Assembly: GCA_030038235.1 (NCBI GenBank)
Contig: JASHPE010000362.1
Coordinates: forward strand, 1-33,676
DNA from: Terriglobia bacterium
GTDB lineage: Bacteria; Acidobacteriota; Terriglobia; UBA7540
Length of the DNA: 33,676 bases
Direction: 5' to 3'
Of this stretch, positions 1 to 7,708 are shown piece by piece; position 1 is the first letter of the stretch; every line of letters begins with the position of its first letter. The position numbers and the translations under genes were made by a program. The notes beneath the pieces were generated by a model. The model ran no database searches, was not told the DNA's origin, and saw only the letters and a program-made list of their open reading frames with translations.

Positions 1-650
1 AGCGCCTTCAGGCTCGAATCCTTGGCTTCGCCGCGGATCGCGTTAAAGTAGTGGCCATCCACGGCGCATTGGGTCTTCACGAATTCCGCAATCTCGATCA
101 CCCGGTCGAAGTTCTCGGCGCAGATCACCGTATTGACGTTCAGGCGCAGGCGGGAAAAGCGTCCGCGGGCCGGCTGCAGCGCTTCGAGCGTCGCCAGCGT
201 TTTCTGGAAATTGCCAGGCACGGCGCGAATGGAATCCTGCATGGCGCCGAGGCCGTCCAGCGCCACGTTCACGTCGATATCGAGCTCCGGGTTCTCGACC
301 AGAATCTGTTCCACCCAGGCGGCGGTGCGTTCCGGAAACAGGCCGTTGGTGGGCAGGTTCACCCAGCGGATCCCATTCGTCTCATAGAACAGGTGGACGA
401 TCTCCGTAAGTTCGCGGCGCAGCATCGGCTCTCCACCCGACAGCCAAAGGTCGGTAAAGCGCGGCATCGTCGGGGCGAGCTTCTGAATCTCGTCCGGCGT
501 CAGATCGCCGCGCTGATTCAGTTCCTGCCAGTAGAAGCAGGTACGGCAGCGTGCGTTGCAGGCCGACGTGACGAAGAAAATGACCGTCTTGAGCCGCCGC
601 GGGCGCACAAACATCTCACGGAGACTGGCGATTTGGGAGTGCCGGGCCAT
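1..650 (-). CDS. Radical SAM domain protein (3' end outside window)
   Basis: The reverse strand is open from an ATG at 650 to the window edge (216 residues, C-terminus missing). The protein begins MARHSQIASLREMF. It carries the radical SAM signature C31-x3-C35-x2-C38 in the stretch TSACNARCRTCFYW, which binds a 4Fe-4S cluster and S-adenosylmethionine. A GGEP motif at residues 72-75 normally contacts the SAM amino group. Further on, LPTNGL and NVALDGLG fit successive strands of the SAM barrel. The family cleaves SAM to a 5'-deoxyadenosyl radical, but the substrate cannot be told from the visible part; SPASM-type and lipid- or cofactor-modifying members share this N-terminus. It is likely cytosolic. 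The next gene is also on the minus strand, about 105 bases upstream. Family call is firm, function unknown. Confidence 0.88.
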   Translation of the reverse strand, partial: MARHSQIASLREMFVRPRRLKTVIFFVTSACNARCRTCFYWQELNQRGDLTPDEIQKLAPTMPRFTDLWLSGGEPMLRRELTEIVHLFYETNGIRWVNLPTNGLFPERTAAWVEQILVENPELDIDVNVALDGLGAMQDSIRAVPGNFQKTLATLEALQPARGRFSRLRLNVNTVICAENFDRVIEIAEFVKTQCAVDGHYFNAIRGEAKDSSLKA

Positions 651-689
651 CAGTCTTCTGTTGATCCTTCGCCCGCCCTTTCGAGGCGC

Positions 690-710
690 GTCATTCCCGC
701 GCTCGCGAGG
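690..710. repeat. GTCATTCC-type dispersed repeat, half element
   Basis: The 21 bases begin GTCATTCCCGCGCTCGCG. They resemble one arm of the GTCATTCC...GGAATGAC palindrome seen complete at 16263-16362 and as another half near 33510. The segment lies in the 105-base spacer between the TonB receptor stop and the radical SAM start. No second arm is visible nearby. The assignment is by resemblance only. Confidence 0.35.
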
Positions 711-755
711 ATAACGTGCTTCGAAAAAAGATTCCCCACACTAAATGACACCAGT

Positions 756-3332
756 TCAGTATACGACGTCGAGATAAGTGTCGTACAAACGGTGTTCGAT
801 GCCCGCAAATTGACCGAAGTACGGCGAAGTGACGTTGTTATAGACGTCCCGTGGGTTGTAGTGGTTCGTTAGATTGAATACCGATACCGACAGGCGCATC
901 TTGTGATCGCGTATCCAGGGCAGAAAGCCAATGCGAAAGTCCTTGGTGACATTCAAGTCGAGCGAGGCGAAAGTGGGGAATCGCTGGCCGTTCGCTGTTC
1001 CCACGTAGTCCTGGAAAACGTTAATATCCGAATAAGGGAAGCCTGAGTGCACGTCGAAAACCGGGCTCAGCGTGAGTTCGCGGGGCAGCTTCCAACTCGA
1101 CCACGTAACCACGCGCTCCGGAATATTGGACGGCAGATTGCCGAATTGGTTGGGAACGATGACGGGTGACTCGAACGGCGTATAGATGGCTGACAGAGTG
1201 TTCAGGTCGCCGCGCGCCTGGCTGTGGACATAAGCCGCGCTGACGTCCGCGCCCGCTATGGGCCTCCAGCGCAGGCTGGTCTCAAATTCATCGTACCGTG
1301 ATACCCCGGTGTTGGTGAGCAGCAGTGTGGGAGGCGTAGGGGGCGCATCGAGCGGGTTGATGGTAAATTCCTGGAAGGTCCGACTGGAGAGAAAGCTCGC
1401 GCGCACCAGCACGGCGGGGGTGAACTCCTGGTCAGCCTCCAGGTTCCACGTGAGATTGTGGGGCGTTGAATCCAGCCGGTTGTGCGAAGGCACGATCTCC
1501 TGGCCGTTTCCCATTACCTCGATGTAGGCGTTCTGGTAGGTGACGGGCAGCCCGATAGGCAGACCGAGTCCGTTGTAATTGGTGACGACGCGCTCCGGGT
1601 TGGCGGTGAAGTCACCGGCGAGCAGCGGGACCCGATCGTAGAACACGCCGATGCCGCCGCGAAAAATCGTCCGGCCGCTCGAACCCGGCGAATAGACGGC
1701 GCCCGCGCGCGGCGCGAAGGCGGCAGGCTCGCCGATGGTCTGGTAGGAGTAGCGCAGGCCGTAGTCAACCGAGAGATTGTCGCGGAAAGCCCAGTGGTCC
1801 TCGGCAAAGGCCGCGTACTCGGTGTCGGTGGCGTGGAGATTTCCGGCCGGCGTGAAGGTGATGCTCTCCGCGAGAGTGCCGTCCTGGCGATCCAACAGTA
1901 CCGGGTGCGACAGGCTGGTGCCGGCGTAAGAGCGGCGGTCGATCTCGATTCCGGACTTGATCTGGTGAGTTCCGCGGAACCGCTTCTTCGCGAACTGGTA
2001 GTTCTCCGCTATTTCTTCATCGTCGCTGAAGCGGGTGTAGGTATTGAAGAAATTCCCGCCCCAACCCTCCGGGCTAATCACCATATCCTCGGGGCCTTGC
2101 CCGTAGGCGTTGCTATCGAACTTCATGTACTGGAAGAGAGACGTGAGAATGCCGCCGGAAGAGAACAGATAACGATCGGTGAAGCCGGTGGACACGCCTT
2201 TCTGACCGTAATTTGACGACGCGGTCTGGGGAATCAGCGTATCGATGTCGGCATATTCCCGGCGCAGCGGGAAGACGTCGACGTTGCCCGTGAGGATCTG
2301 CCGGTCGGAGGGAATGTACTGAAAACTGCTGAAGGAGTTGAACCCCTGTGTCTTGATCTCGTTGTTTGGCCAGGCAAGTCCGCGCACCGGCTGATTGTTC
2401 ACGTCGTATTCGAACGCTTCCGAGAAGTTGAGGTGGTTCTCGACAAGCGGGCCGGTCATGTAGAAGCGCGGCTCGTCGGAGGCGATGCCGATGATGTGCC
2501 CGCCGTTCTTGATGCGGGGCGTAGGCACAAAATCGTTGAGCTCGTAATGGAAGCTGCTGGATGGCGCCTTGGTCTCAACCGTGGCCAGACCGCCCGAGAA
2601 GCGGCCGTAATCGGCGAGCGGCGTGGTCTTGTAAACCGAGAGCGTCTGCACGGCGTCGATGGGAATCTCAATCGAGAATGCGCCTGTGACCGGATCCACC
2701 ATCTCCGCCGAGTCCACCAGCAGCAGGCCCTGGCTTTCCACTTCCCCCTTGATGTTGATCTTGCCGTCCGGAGTGCGCACTACGCCGGGCGTTAGCGGCA
2801 GCGCCGCCTTGAATTTCTCCTCGATCAGAGGCAGCGTGCGCAACTGTGTGGCGTTGATCTGGGCGGGTGGCGCAGAACCCTGCTGTTCGACGCCGGGCGC
2901 CTTGGCCGTCACTTCCACTCTCTGCCGCACCACCACTTCCTTTGAAAGCACGAAGTCGAGAACCGGATAGCTCTCCTCGGTGACATCGACGTCGCTCTTG
3001 ACGACCGACTGATATCCTACGGCGGCGCAACTCAGGGTATAGGTCCCGACTGGAATGCCCGGGAAGACGAAGCGGCCCTGCTCATCCGCGTTCGTGGAGA
3101 GTCCCTGACGCGGAAGCATCCCGCCGCTGAGCGCGCAGACCGCTCCGGTGATCGGCTGATTATTCTCGTTGTGTACGGTGCCGTTCAGATCCTGCGTGGC
3201 GCTCGGCGCGGGCCGCGCGACGACCTCGGGCGGGCTGGCCGCCAGCAATAATGCCGTCAAGATGAACAGGTACAGAGCCGGGAGCGGGCAACTCGTGAAT
3301 CGTCCGCCCGGACGGGCGGCGGAATAGGACAT
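756..3332 (-). CDS. TonB-dependent receptor, Oar-like, with carboxypeptidase-regulatory-like domain
   Basis: This is an outer-membrane protein of about 858 residues. I chose the ATG at 3332 because it puts a signal peptide (Arg-containing start, then LYLFILTALLLAAS) at the N-terminus. An in-frame ATG at 3428 would add 32 residues with no signal character. Residues about 45-143 form a carboxypeptidase-regulatory-like beta-sandwich (LNGTVHNENNQPITGAV ... GRFVFPGIPVGTYTLSCAAVGY). A plug-like region follows (LPLIEEKFKAALPLTPGV, then VDSAEMVDPVTGAFSIEIP), and then a barrel rich in alternating aromatic strands (DYGLRYSYQ, FRGGIGVFYDRVP). Such receptors are numerous in Acidobacteriota and are thought to import or bind large substrates using TonB energy; the substrate here is unknown. 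The length is at the short end for this subfamily. No TonB/ExbBD gene is nearby. A ribosome-binding site before 3332 is weak. Confidence 0.85.
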   Translation of the reverse strand: MSYSAARPGGRFTSCPLPALYLFILTALLLAASPPEVVARPAPSATQDLNGTVHNENNQPITGAVCALSGGMLPRQGLSTNADEQGRFVFPGIPVGTYTLSCAAVGYQSVVKSDVDVTEESYPVLDFVLSKEVVVRQRVEVTAKAPGVEQQGSAPPAQINATQLRTLPLIEEKFKAALPLTPGVVRTPDGKINIKGEVESQGLLLVDSAEMVDPVTGAFSIEIPIDAVQTLSVYKTTPLADYGRFSGGLATVETKAPSSSFHYELNDFVPTPRIKNGGHIIGIASDEPRFYMTGPLVENHLNFSEAFEYDVNNQPVRGLAWPNNEIKTQGFNSFSSFQYIPSDRQILTGNVDVFPLRREYADIDTLIPQTASSNYGQKGVSTGFTDRYLFSSGGILTSLFQYMKFDSNAYGQGPEDMVISPEGWGGNFFNTYTRFSDDEEIAENYQFAKKRFRGTHQIKSGIEIDRRSYAGTSLSHPVLLDRQDGTLAESITFTPAGNLHATDTEYAAFAEDHWAFRDNLSVDYGLRYSYQTIGEPAAFAPRAGAVYSPGSSGRTIFRGGIGVFYDRVPLLAGDFTANPERVVTNYNGLGLPIGLPVTYQNAYIEVMGNGQEIVPSHNRLDSTPHNLTWNLEADQEFTPAVLVRASFLSSRTFQEFTINPLDAPPTPPTLLLTNTGVSRYDEFETSLRWRPIAGADVSAAYVHSQARGDLNTLSAIYTPFESPVIVPNQFGNLPSNIPERVVTWSSWKLPRELTLSPVFDVHSGFPYSDINVFQDYVGTANGQRFPTFASLDLNVTKDFRIGFLPWIRDHKMRLSVSVFNLTNHYNPRDVYNNVTSPYFGQFAGIEHRLYDTYLDVVY

Positions 3333-3439
3333 GCATTTCAAACCACAAACCCCGCGCCGAGCCGTCTTGTAACATACCGGATGTAGCAAGGGCTTGCGCC
3401 TCGGTGTATAGTGAAATAAAGGGGGCATGGAGGTGGCTG

Positions 3440-3667
3440 ATGCCCGGGAGCCGGACGGCTGGTAAGAGCGCTGCGAAGCTCACTCGGCAACGCAGATGGC
3501 AGCTCAAAATGGCGAGTCTGCGTCGATGTCAGATCTGCGGAAAGCCAACGGTCCATTACAAAACCTACTGCGACGAGCATGCCATGTGGAAGCGCAGGCT
3601 GCGTCGCCTCGCGTCCAACTCAAAACCGTGGAAGCCGGGCGCCAAGGGCCGGCCGCCGCTTCTTTGA
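3440..3667 (+). CDS. Small Cys/His (zinc-finger-like) basic protein, 75 aa
   Basis: The ATG at 3440 is preceded by a strong ribosome-binding site, GGAGGTGG at 3429-3436, which decides the start. The 75-residue product is very basic. Its only recognisable element is C30-x2-C33 ... C44-x2-H47 (CQICGKPTVHYKTYCDEH), a likely zinc-binding knuckle resembling the metal-binding part of some HNH-type proteins. No catalytic HNH histidine pair can be seen, so nuclease activity should not be assumed. The C-terminus is rich in Arg, Lys and Pro and could bind nucleic acid. It is divergent from the TonB receptor gene and convergent with alaS, with a palindrome (3673-3761) just after its stop. Function unknown; that it is a real gene is supported by the ribosome-binding site and the ordered Cys/His pattern. 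Confidence 0.6.
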   Translation: MPGSRTAGKSAAKLTRQRRWQLKMASLRRCQICGKPTVHYKTYCDEHAMWKRRLRRLASNSKPWKPGAKGRPPLL

Positions 3668-3672
3668 AAAGC

Positions 3673-3761
3673 AGGGAATAGGGAGTCGGGAACAGGGAGT
3701 AGGGAATCGTAACCCGGAATCGGTGCAATTCCCTACTCCCTATTCGCTGTTCCCTAGTCCC
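3673..3761. repeat. Imperfect palindrome of reiterated GGGAATA/GGGAGT words; likely bidirectional 3'-end hairpin
   Basis: The left arm (3673-3709) repeats GGGAATA, GGGAGTC, GGGAACA, GGGAGTA, GGGAATC. The right arm (3726-3761) is its approximate reverse complement. The core is a perfect 14-bp inverted match: 3694-3707 (AGGGAGTAGGGAAT) with 3728-3741. It fills the spacer between two convergent genes (stop at 3667 on plus, alaS stop at 3768 on minus). That is the place where a two-way transcription terminator would sit. There is no T-run, so intrinsic termination is an inference. Confidence 0.7.
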
Positions 3762-3767
3762 GCCTTT

Positions 3768-6692
3768 CTACCCCAGCATCCCTTCCACAATTGACGGCAC
3801 GGCTTCAATCGCCTGCGCCAGCTTCTCCGGACTCTTTCCGCCTGCTTCCGCCAGATCTTTGCGTCCGCCCCCTCCTCCGTCCACCAGCGCTGCTACTGCG
3901 CGCACAATCTTGCCGGCGTCAAGCCGGTCCGTCAGGTCTTTGGTCACGGCGACCAGGACCGCGGCTTTGCCGTCGGATGGCGCGCCCAGCACGATCACGC
4001 CGGAGCCGATGCGCGGCCGCAGATCGTCGGCCATTTGACGCAAACTGTTGCGGGCATCCTCGCCTAAAGGTTCAACCTCCGCGCTGATCAGTTTGATGCC
4101 CCTCACTTCGCGGGCGTTCGCCAGCAAACCCGCGGCTTGCAGCGTGGTTTGCTGCGCCGCATGATGCTCGAGCTGCTTGCGCGCCTTCTTTTCCGATTCT
4201 TCCAGGCGCTCCAACGTTGCAAGCAAGTCGTCAGGCTTCGCTTTGAGCCGCGCCTCGATCTCGCGCAGCAGCTCCATGCGCCGCCGCAGATCGCTGAGCA
4301 GGCCGGTGCCGGTCAAGGCTTCCACGCGCCGCGTGCCCGCCGAGACGCTGCCTTCGCTCGTCAGCTTGAACAGGCCGATCTCGCCCGTCCGACTCACGTG
4401 CGTTCCGCCGCAGAGTTCTTTGGAGAAGCTGCCGTCGCCCACCGAGACCACGCGTACCCGGTCGCCGTACTTCTCGCCGAAAAGCGCCATGGCGCCCGAC
4501 GCCAGCGCCTGCTCGATCCCCATCACTTCGGTGCGGATTTCCTCGTCGCCGAGCGTATGCTCGTTCACCAGGTCTTCGATGTCAGTCAGGTCCTGATGGT
4601 CCACCGAGGCGTAGTGGCTGAAGTCGAAGCGCAGATGGCCGGGCGCCACCAGCGACCCCGCCTGCTTCACATGCGTTCCGAGCACCTTGCGCAGCGCCGC
4701 GTGCAGCAGGTGCGTGGCCGTGTGGTTGCGCATCACGGCTTCGCGGCGTTCGGCATCGATGCGCGCCGTGACCAGATCGCCGACGTGCAGAGTCTCGCGC
4801 GCCACGGCCTTGTGCGCATTGATTCCGGTGACCGGACGGAATGTATCGCTGATTTCCGCCACGCGCTCGGGCGAACCCGGCGCCGTGAAGTAGCCGGTGT
4901 CGCCGATCTGCCCGCCGGCTTCGGCGTAGAACGGCGTGCGATCGAGAATGATCTCGACCTCCGTGCCCGCCGCGGCCTCGTTCACTGGGGCGCCCTTCAC
5001 CATCAGGCCTATGACGCGTGAATCGTGGGTCTCGGTTTCGTTGTAGCCGAAGAATTCGGTCTTGTGCTTCTCGGCGAGGGCCAGGTAATCGGGCGATGCG
5101 GCTTTTTTCTCCGCGCCTTTCCAGCTTGCGCGCGCACGTTCGCGCTGCTTCTGCATTTCGGCTTCATAGCCCTCTAGGTCCACGTCGAGTCTCGGATCAA
5201 GACTCCTGACAATATCTCGCACGAAGTCTGGGCGTAGACCGAACGTGTCATGAAGCGCGAAGAGATCCGGGCCAGGTATCCAGGCTGATCCGTCCGGCGG
5301 AACGCGCTGAGGAGGCGGACCGGCGGGGGCGGGTCCGTGCGGAGGTTTTCTTCCGGCGGTCAGAAGCTTGTACGCCGGAACCCCAAGAACGTTGAGTTCG
5401 TTCGCTATCCAGGCATCGGCGTCTGTCCATCCCGCAGGCAACCGACTGAAGAGCGCCCTTCGCACTTCCTCATCCGCTGCAGGTAAGTGTCGTCGGACAT
5501 GCTCGAAGCGCCACTGAAGGCCCGCAGGGCTTACTACCAGCCGTGAGTCCAGCGCATCCAACCCTGCGCGAGTCGTGTGCTCGTATCGCTCCTCCTCAAT
5601 CCTGATCGCCTTCGCGATATGCCCGGCCTGCTCGACCAACTCCGGGTACGGACCTTTCATCAGTTCCACAACGTGCCCCGACATCTTGTGGAGAAATGGC
5701 TCATTTAATCCCAGCGTCTGCCCGTGATACAGCGCCCGGCGCATGATTCGCCGCAGCACATACCCGCGACCCTCGTTCGACGGCAGCACGCCATCGGAAA
5801 TCAGAAACGTCGAAGCGCGGGCGTGATCGGCAATGATCCGCAGTGACACGTCAGCCTCATGATTCGCGCCGTACTTCACTTTCGCCAGCGCCGCTGCTTC
5901 GCCGATCAGGGCCTGGAATATGTCGGTGTCGAAAACCGACGATTTGCCTTGCAGCACCGCGGAGAGGCGATCCAGGCCGGCGCCGGTGTCGATGGAAGGG
6001 CGGGGCAGCGGCGTCATAGTGCCACTTTCGTCGCGATTGAACTGCATGAAGACGAGATTCCACAGCTCGACGTAGCGCCCGCAGTCGCACGGGAACCTGC
6101 AATCCGTGTGGCCCTGCTCGCTTGCCGCCGGACCCTGGTCGTAGTGAATTTCAGAGCAAGGTCCGCAGGGGCCGGTATCGCCCATCTGCCAGAAGTTGTC
6201 CTTCATGCCGAGCTCGAAGATGCGCTCGGCCGGCACGCCCACGCGGAGCCAATGATCGTGAGCCTCGGCGTCGCGCGGGATGTCGCCGGAGCCTTCAAAG
6301 ATGGTCACGTAAAGCTTGTCTGCCGGAAGCCCGTAGCCGTGACCGCTGTCGGTGATCAGTTCCCACGCCCAGGGGATGGCGTCGGATTTGAAGTAATCGC
6401 CGAATGAGAAATTGCCCAGCATCTCGAAGAAGGTGAGGTGGCGCGCCGTGCGCCCGACCTGTTCGAGATCGTTGTGCTTTCCGCCCGCCCGGACGCATTT
6501 CTGGCAGGTGGTGGCGCGGACGTAGTCGCGCTTCTCTCGGCCCAAAAAGACATCCTTGAACTGATTCATTCCGGCGTTGGTGAAGAGCAGCGTAGGGTCG
6601 CCGGCCGGGACAAGCGACGATGATCGCACCAGGCGATGGTCGCGCGCGACGAAGAAGTCGAGAAAGGTCTGACGCACCTGGGCGGAAGTCAT
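3768..6692 (-). CDS. alaS: Alanyl-tRNA synthetase (alaS) with internal insertion
   Basis: This enzyme charges tRNA-Ala with alanine in the cytosol and edits mischarged Ser/Gly. The class II catalytic core is clear: TFLDFF at the start, then FTNAGMNQFKDVFLG, RHLTFFEMLGNFSFGDYFK, WNLVFMQF and DTGAGLDRLS. The editing domain has the zinc ligands HTATHLLH (near residue 657) and CGGTH (near 761). The C-terminus has the GGGGRKDLAEAGG motif of the C-Ala domain. The product is about 974 residues, whereas AlaRS is usually about 870-900. The excess lies between GLDALDSRL and IPGPDLFALHDTFG (about residues 384-470, bases 5285-5543). I chose the ATG at 6692 (MTSAQVRQTF); GTG at 6701 or 6710 are in-frame alternatives. 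No clear ribosome-binding site is seen. The upstream region holds two 31-bp direct repeats. Confidence 0.97.
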   Translation of the reverse strand: MTSAQVRQTFLDFFVARDHRLVRSSSLVPAGDPTLLFTNAGMNQFKDVFLGREKRDYVRATTCQKCVRAGGKHNDLEQVGRTARHLTFFEMLGNFSFGDYFKSDAIPWAWELITDSGHGYGLPADKLYVTIFEGSGDIPRDAEAHDHWLRVGVPAERIFELGMKDNFWQMGDTGPCGPCSEIHYDQGPAASEQGHTDCRFPCDCGRYVELWNLVFMQFNRDESGTMTPLPRPSIDTGAGLDRLSAVLQGKSSVFDTDIFQALIGEAAALAKVKYGANHEADVSLRIIADHARASTFLISDGVLPSNEGRGYVLRRIMRRALYHGQTLGLNEPFLHKMSGHVVELMKGPYPELVEQAGHIAKAIRIEEERYEHTTRAGLDALDSRLVVSPAGLQWRFEHVRRHLPAADEEVRRALFSRLPAGWTDADAWIANELNVLGVPAYKLLTAGRKPPHGPAPAGPPPQRVPPDGSAWIPGPDLFALHDTFGLRPDFVRDIVRSLDPRLDVDLEGYEAEMQKQRERARASWKGAEKKAASPDYLALAEKHKTEFFGYNETETHDSRVIGLMVKGAPVNEAAAGTEVEIILDRTPFYAEAGGQIGDTGYFTAPGSPERVAEISDTFRPVTGINAHKAVARETLHVGDLVTARIDAERREAVMRNHTATHLLHAALRKVLGTHVKQAGSLVAPGHLRFDFSHYASVDHQDLTDIEDLVNEHTLGDEEIRTEVMGIEQALASGAMALFGEKYGDRVRVVSVGDGSFSKELCGGTHVSRTGEIGLFKLTSEGSVSAGTRRVEALTGTGLLSDLRRRMELLREIEARLKAKPDDLLATLERLEESEKKARKQLEHHAAQQTTLQAAGLLANAREVRGIKLISAEVEPLGEDARNSLRQMADDLRPRIGSGVIVLGAPSDGKAAVLVAVTKDLTDRLDAGKIVRAVAALVDGGGGGRKDLAEAGGKSPEKLAQAIEAVPSIVEGMLG

Positions 6693-6739
6693 CGTTTTCA
6701 CCGGCCACACCGTTTCTCGCTGTCGTTGAGCCTAACTCT

Positions 6740-6821
6740 CTTTGTTTTCAGAAACATCGTGGGACTTACCCTTACGATTTTGATCCGGTCCTTTGTTTTC
6801 AATAACATCGTGGGACTTACC
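6740..6821. repeat. Two tandem 31-bp direct repeats upstream of alaS
   Basis: Bases 6740-6770 and 6791-6821 both read CTTTGTTTTCA.(A/G)A.AACATCGTGGGACTTACC apart from about two differences, and are separated by a unique 20-base stretch (51-base period). Weaker CGTGG-containing echoes (TTTCGTGGCCCA at 6862 and TTTCGTGGTCCA at 6931) continue the series. The unit sits 48-129 bases upstream of the alaS start on the strand that would be its promoter or leader. Two units with a 20-base gap do not make a CRISPR array. They could be a tandem operator or a dispersed-repeat pair. Confidence 0.75.
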
Positions 6822-6971
6822 TTCATATTGATGTGGTAGAGTCACTTGCGATCCGCCCGACTTTCGTGGCCCACTGATTTCACTTTAACTAACTGAAAAA
6901 TAAAGACTTAAGCCTTCCATGCCCATACCATTTCGTGGTCCATGTGATTGATAATAAATGACTTATTTTCT

Positions 6972-7000
6972 GAATGTGGGGGCGCGCTCGCCCCACATTC
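6972..7000 (-). terminator. Hairpin after recX
   Basis: A perfect 10-bp stem, GAATGTGGGG (6972-6981) with CCCCACATTC (6991-7000), encloses a 9-base loop. It lies 7 bases beyond the recX stop on the minus strand. Read on the minus strand it is followed by AGAAAATAAG, so the usual T-run is missing. The rest of the 6711-7007 spacer is unusually AT-rich for this window and carries the direct repeats before alaS; no gene is visible in it. Confidence 0.55.
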
Positions 7001-7007
7001 TTGTGCC

Positions 7008-7544
7008 CTACTCTTCGAGCGCCTCGGGGTCCACGTCGTCCGCGACCGGCGCCAGCTCCGGCCGTGCCCGCACCGCCTTCATAATATCATCGGACCGGTA
7101 TCCCCGGCGACGGAGGCTGGTGCAGAGCGAGAACAGCCGGGAGCGGGTCAGCGGCAGGCGCAGGCCGCGCATCTTCTGGTCGAGCGCGCGTTCGAGGAGC
7201 GCTCTTTCATCGCTTTCCTGGAACGCCTGATCGACGGCAGGCTGCACGGCGCGCGGATCGACGCGGCGGGCCTTCAGCTCGCGCTCCACGCGGAAGCGTC
7301 CGAAGGTGCGATTGCGGGCGAGCGAGGAGGCGTAGTGCTCCGCCAGTCGCCGGTCATCGAGGAATCCAAGCTGTTTGAGCCGGGCCACGGTCTCGTCGAT
7401 CGCAGCCGCGGGAATCTCCTGGCGTCGCAGCTTTTGCTTCAGCTCTGCCACCGAATAGGCGCGAGTGCCGAGATAACGCAGCGCCGTTTGAAAGGGACTC
7501 TCGGGCGGCGCGGACGCCTTCCGGGCAGATGGTTTGGATTTCAT
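7008..7544 (-). CDS. recX: Regulatory protein RecX
   Basis: The product has 178 residues, starting at the ATG at 7544 (MKSKPSARKAS). Longer in-frame starts at 7631 and 7646 would run into a repeat palindrome and give an unlikely N-terminus. The helical RecX repeats are visible: ALRYLGTRAYSVAELKQKL, then DETVARLKQLGFLDDRRLAEHYASSLAR, then RFRVERELKARRVDPRAVQPAVD, then LRRRGYRSDDIMKAV. RecX binds RecA filaments and modulates recombination and the SOS response. An unstructured basic N-terminus and an acidic tail (DDVDPEALEE) flank the core. recA is not in the window. recX lies between ilvE and alaS on the same strand, separated from both by spacers with repeats, so it is probably transcribed on its own. 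Confidence 0.9.
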   Translation of the reverse strand: MKSKPSARKASAPPESPFQTALRYLGTRAYSVAELKQKLRRQEIPAAAIDETVARLKQLGFLDDRRLAEHYASSLARNRTFGRFRVERELKARRVDPRAVQPAVDQAFQESDERALLERALDQKMRGLRLPLTRSRLFSLCTSLRRRGYRSDDIMKAVRARPELAPVADDVDPEALEE

Positions 7545-7590
7545 GACACAGGCGGCCGGAGTAGAGTCTACTGCCTTGCGGAAAAGCTTC

Positions 7591-7698
7591 CAACACAGCG
7601 ACACAGAGGCATAAGAAACGCTGCGAGGCATCAGAAAACAAGCCACATGTTCCCGTAATACCTGTTACGTTCTCTGTGCCTCGGTGCCTCTAGGTGTG
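7591..7698. repeat. Imperfect palindrome of ACAGAGAC/GGC words after ilvE
   Basis: The left arm (7591-7620) begins CAACACAGCGACACAGAGGC. The right arm (7668-7698) begins CGTTCTCTGTGCCTCGGTGC. The two are approximate reverse complements, and the same word builds the palindrome at 18931-19026. It lies just downstream of the ilvE stop (minus strand) and covers the DNA upstream of the chosen recX start. Likely a 3'-end hairpin of ilvE. Confidence 0.6.
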
Positions 7699-7708
7699 AT
7701 TTCCCCGC

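Noticed and set aside
6740-6821. CRISPR array
   Set aside because: Only two full units with a 20-base gap, degenerate echoes at uneven distances, and no cas genes.
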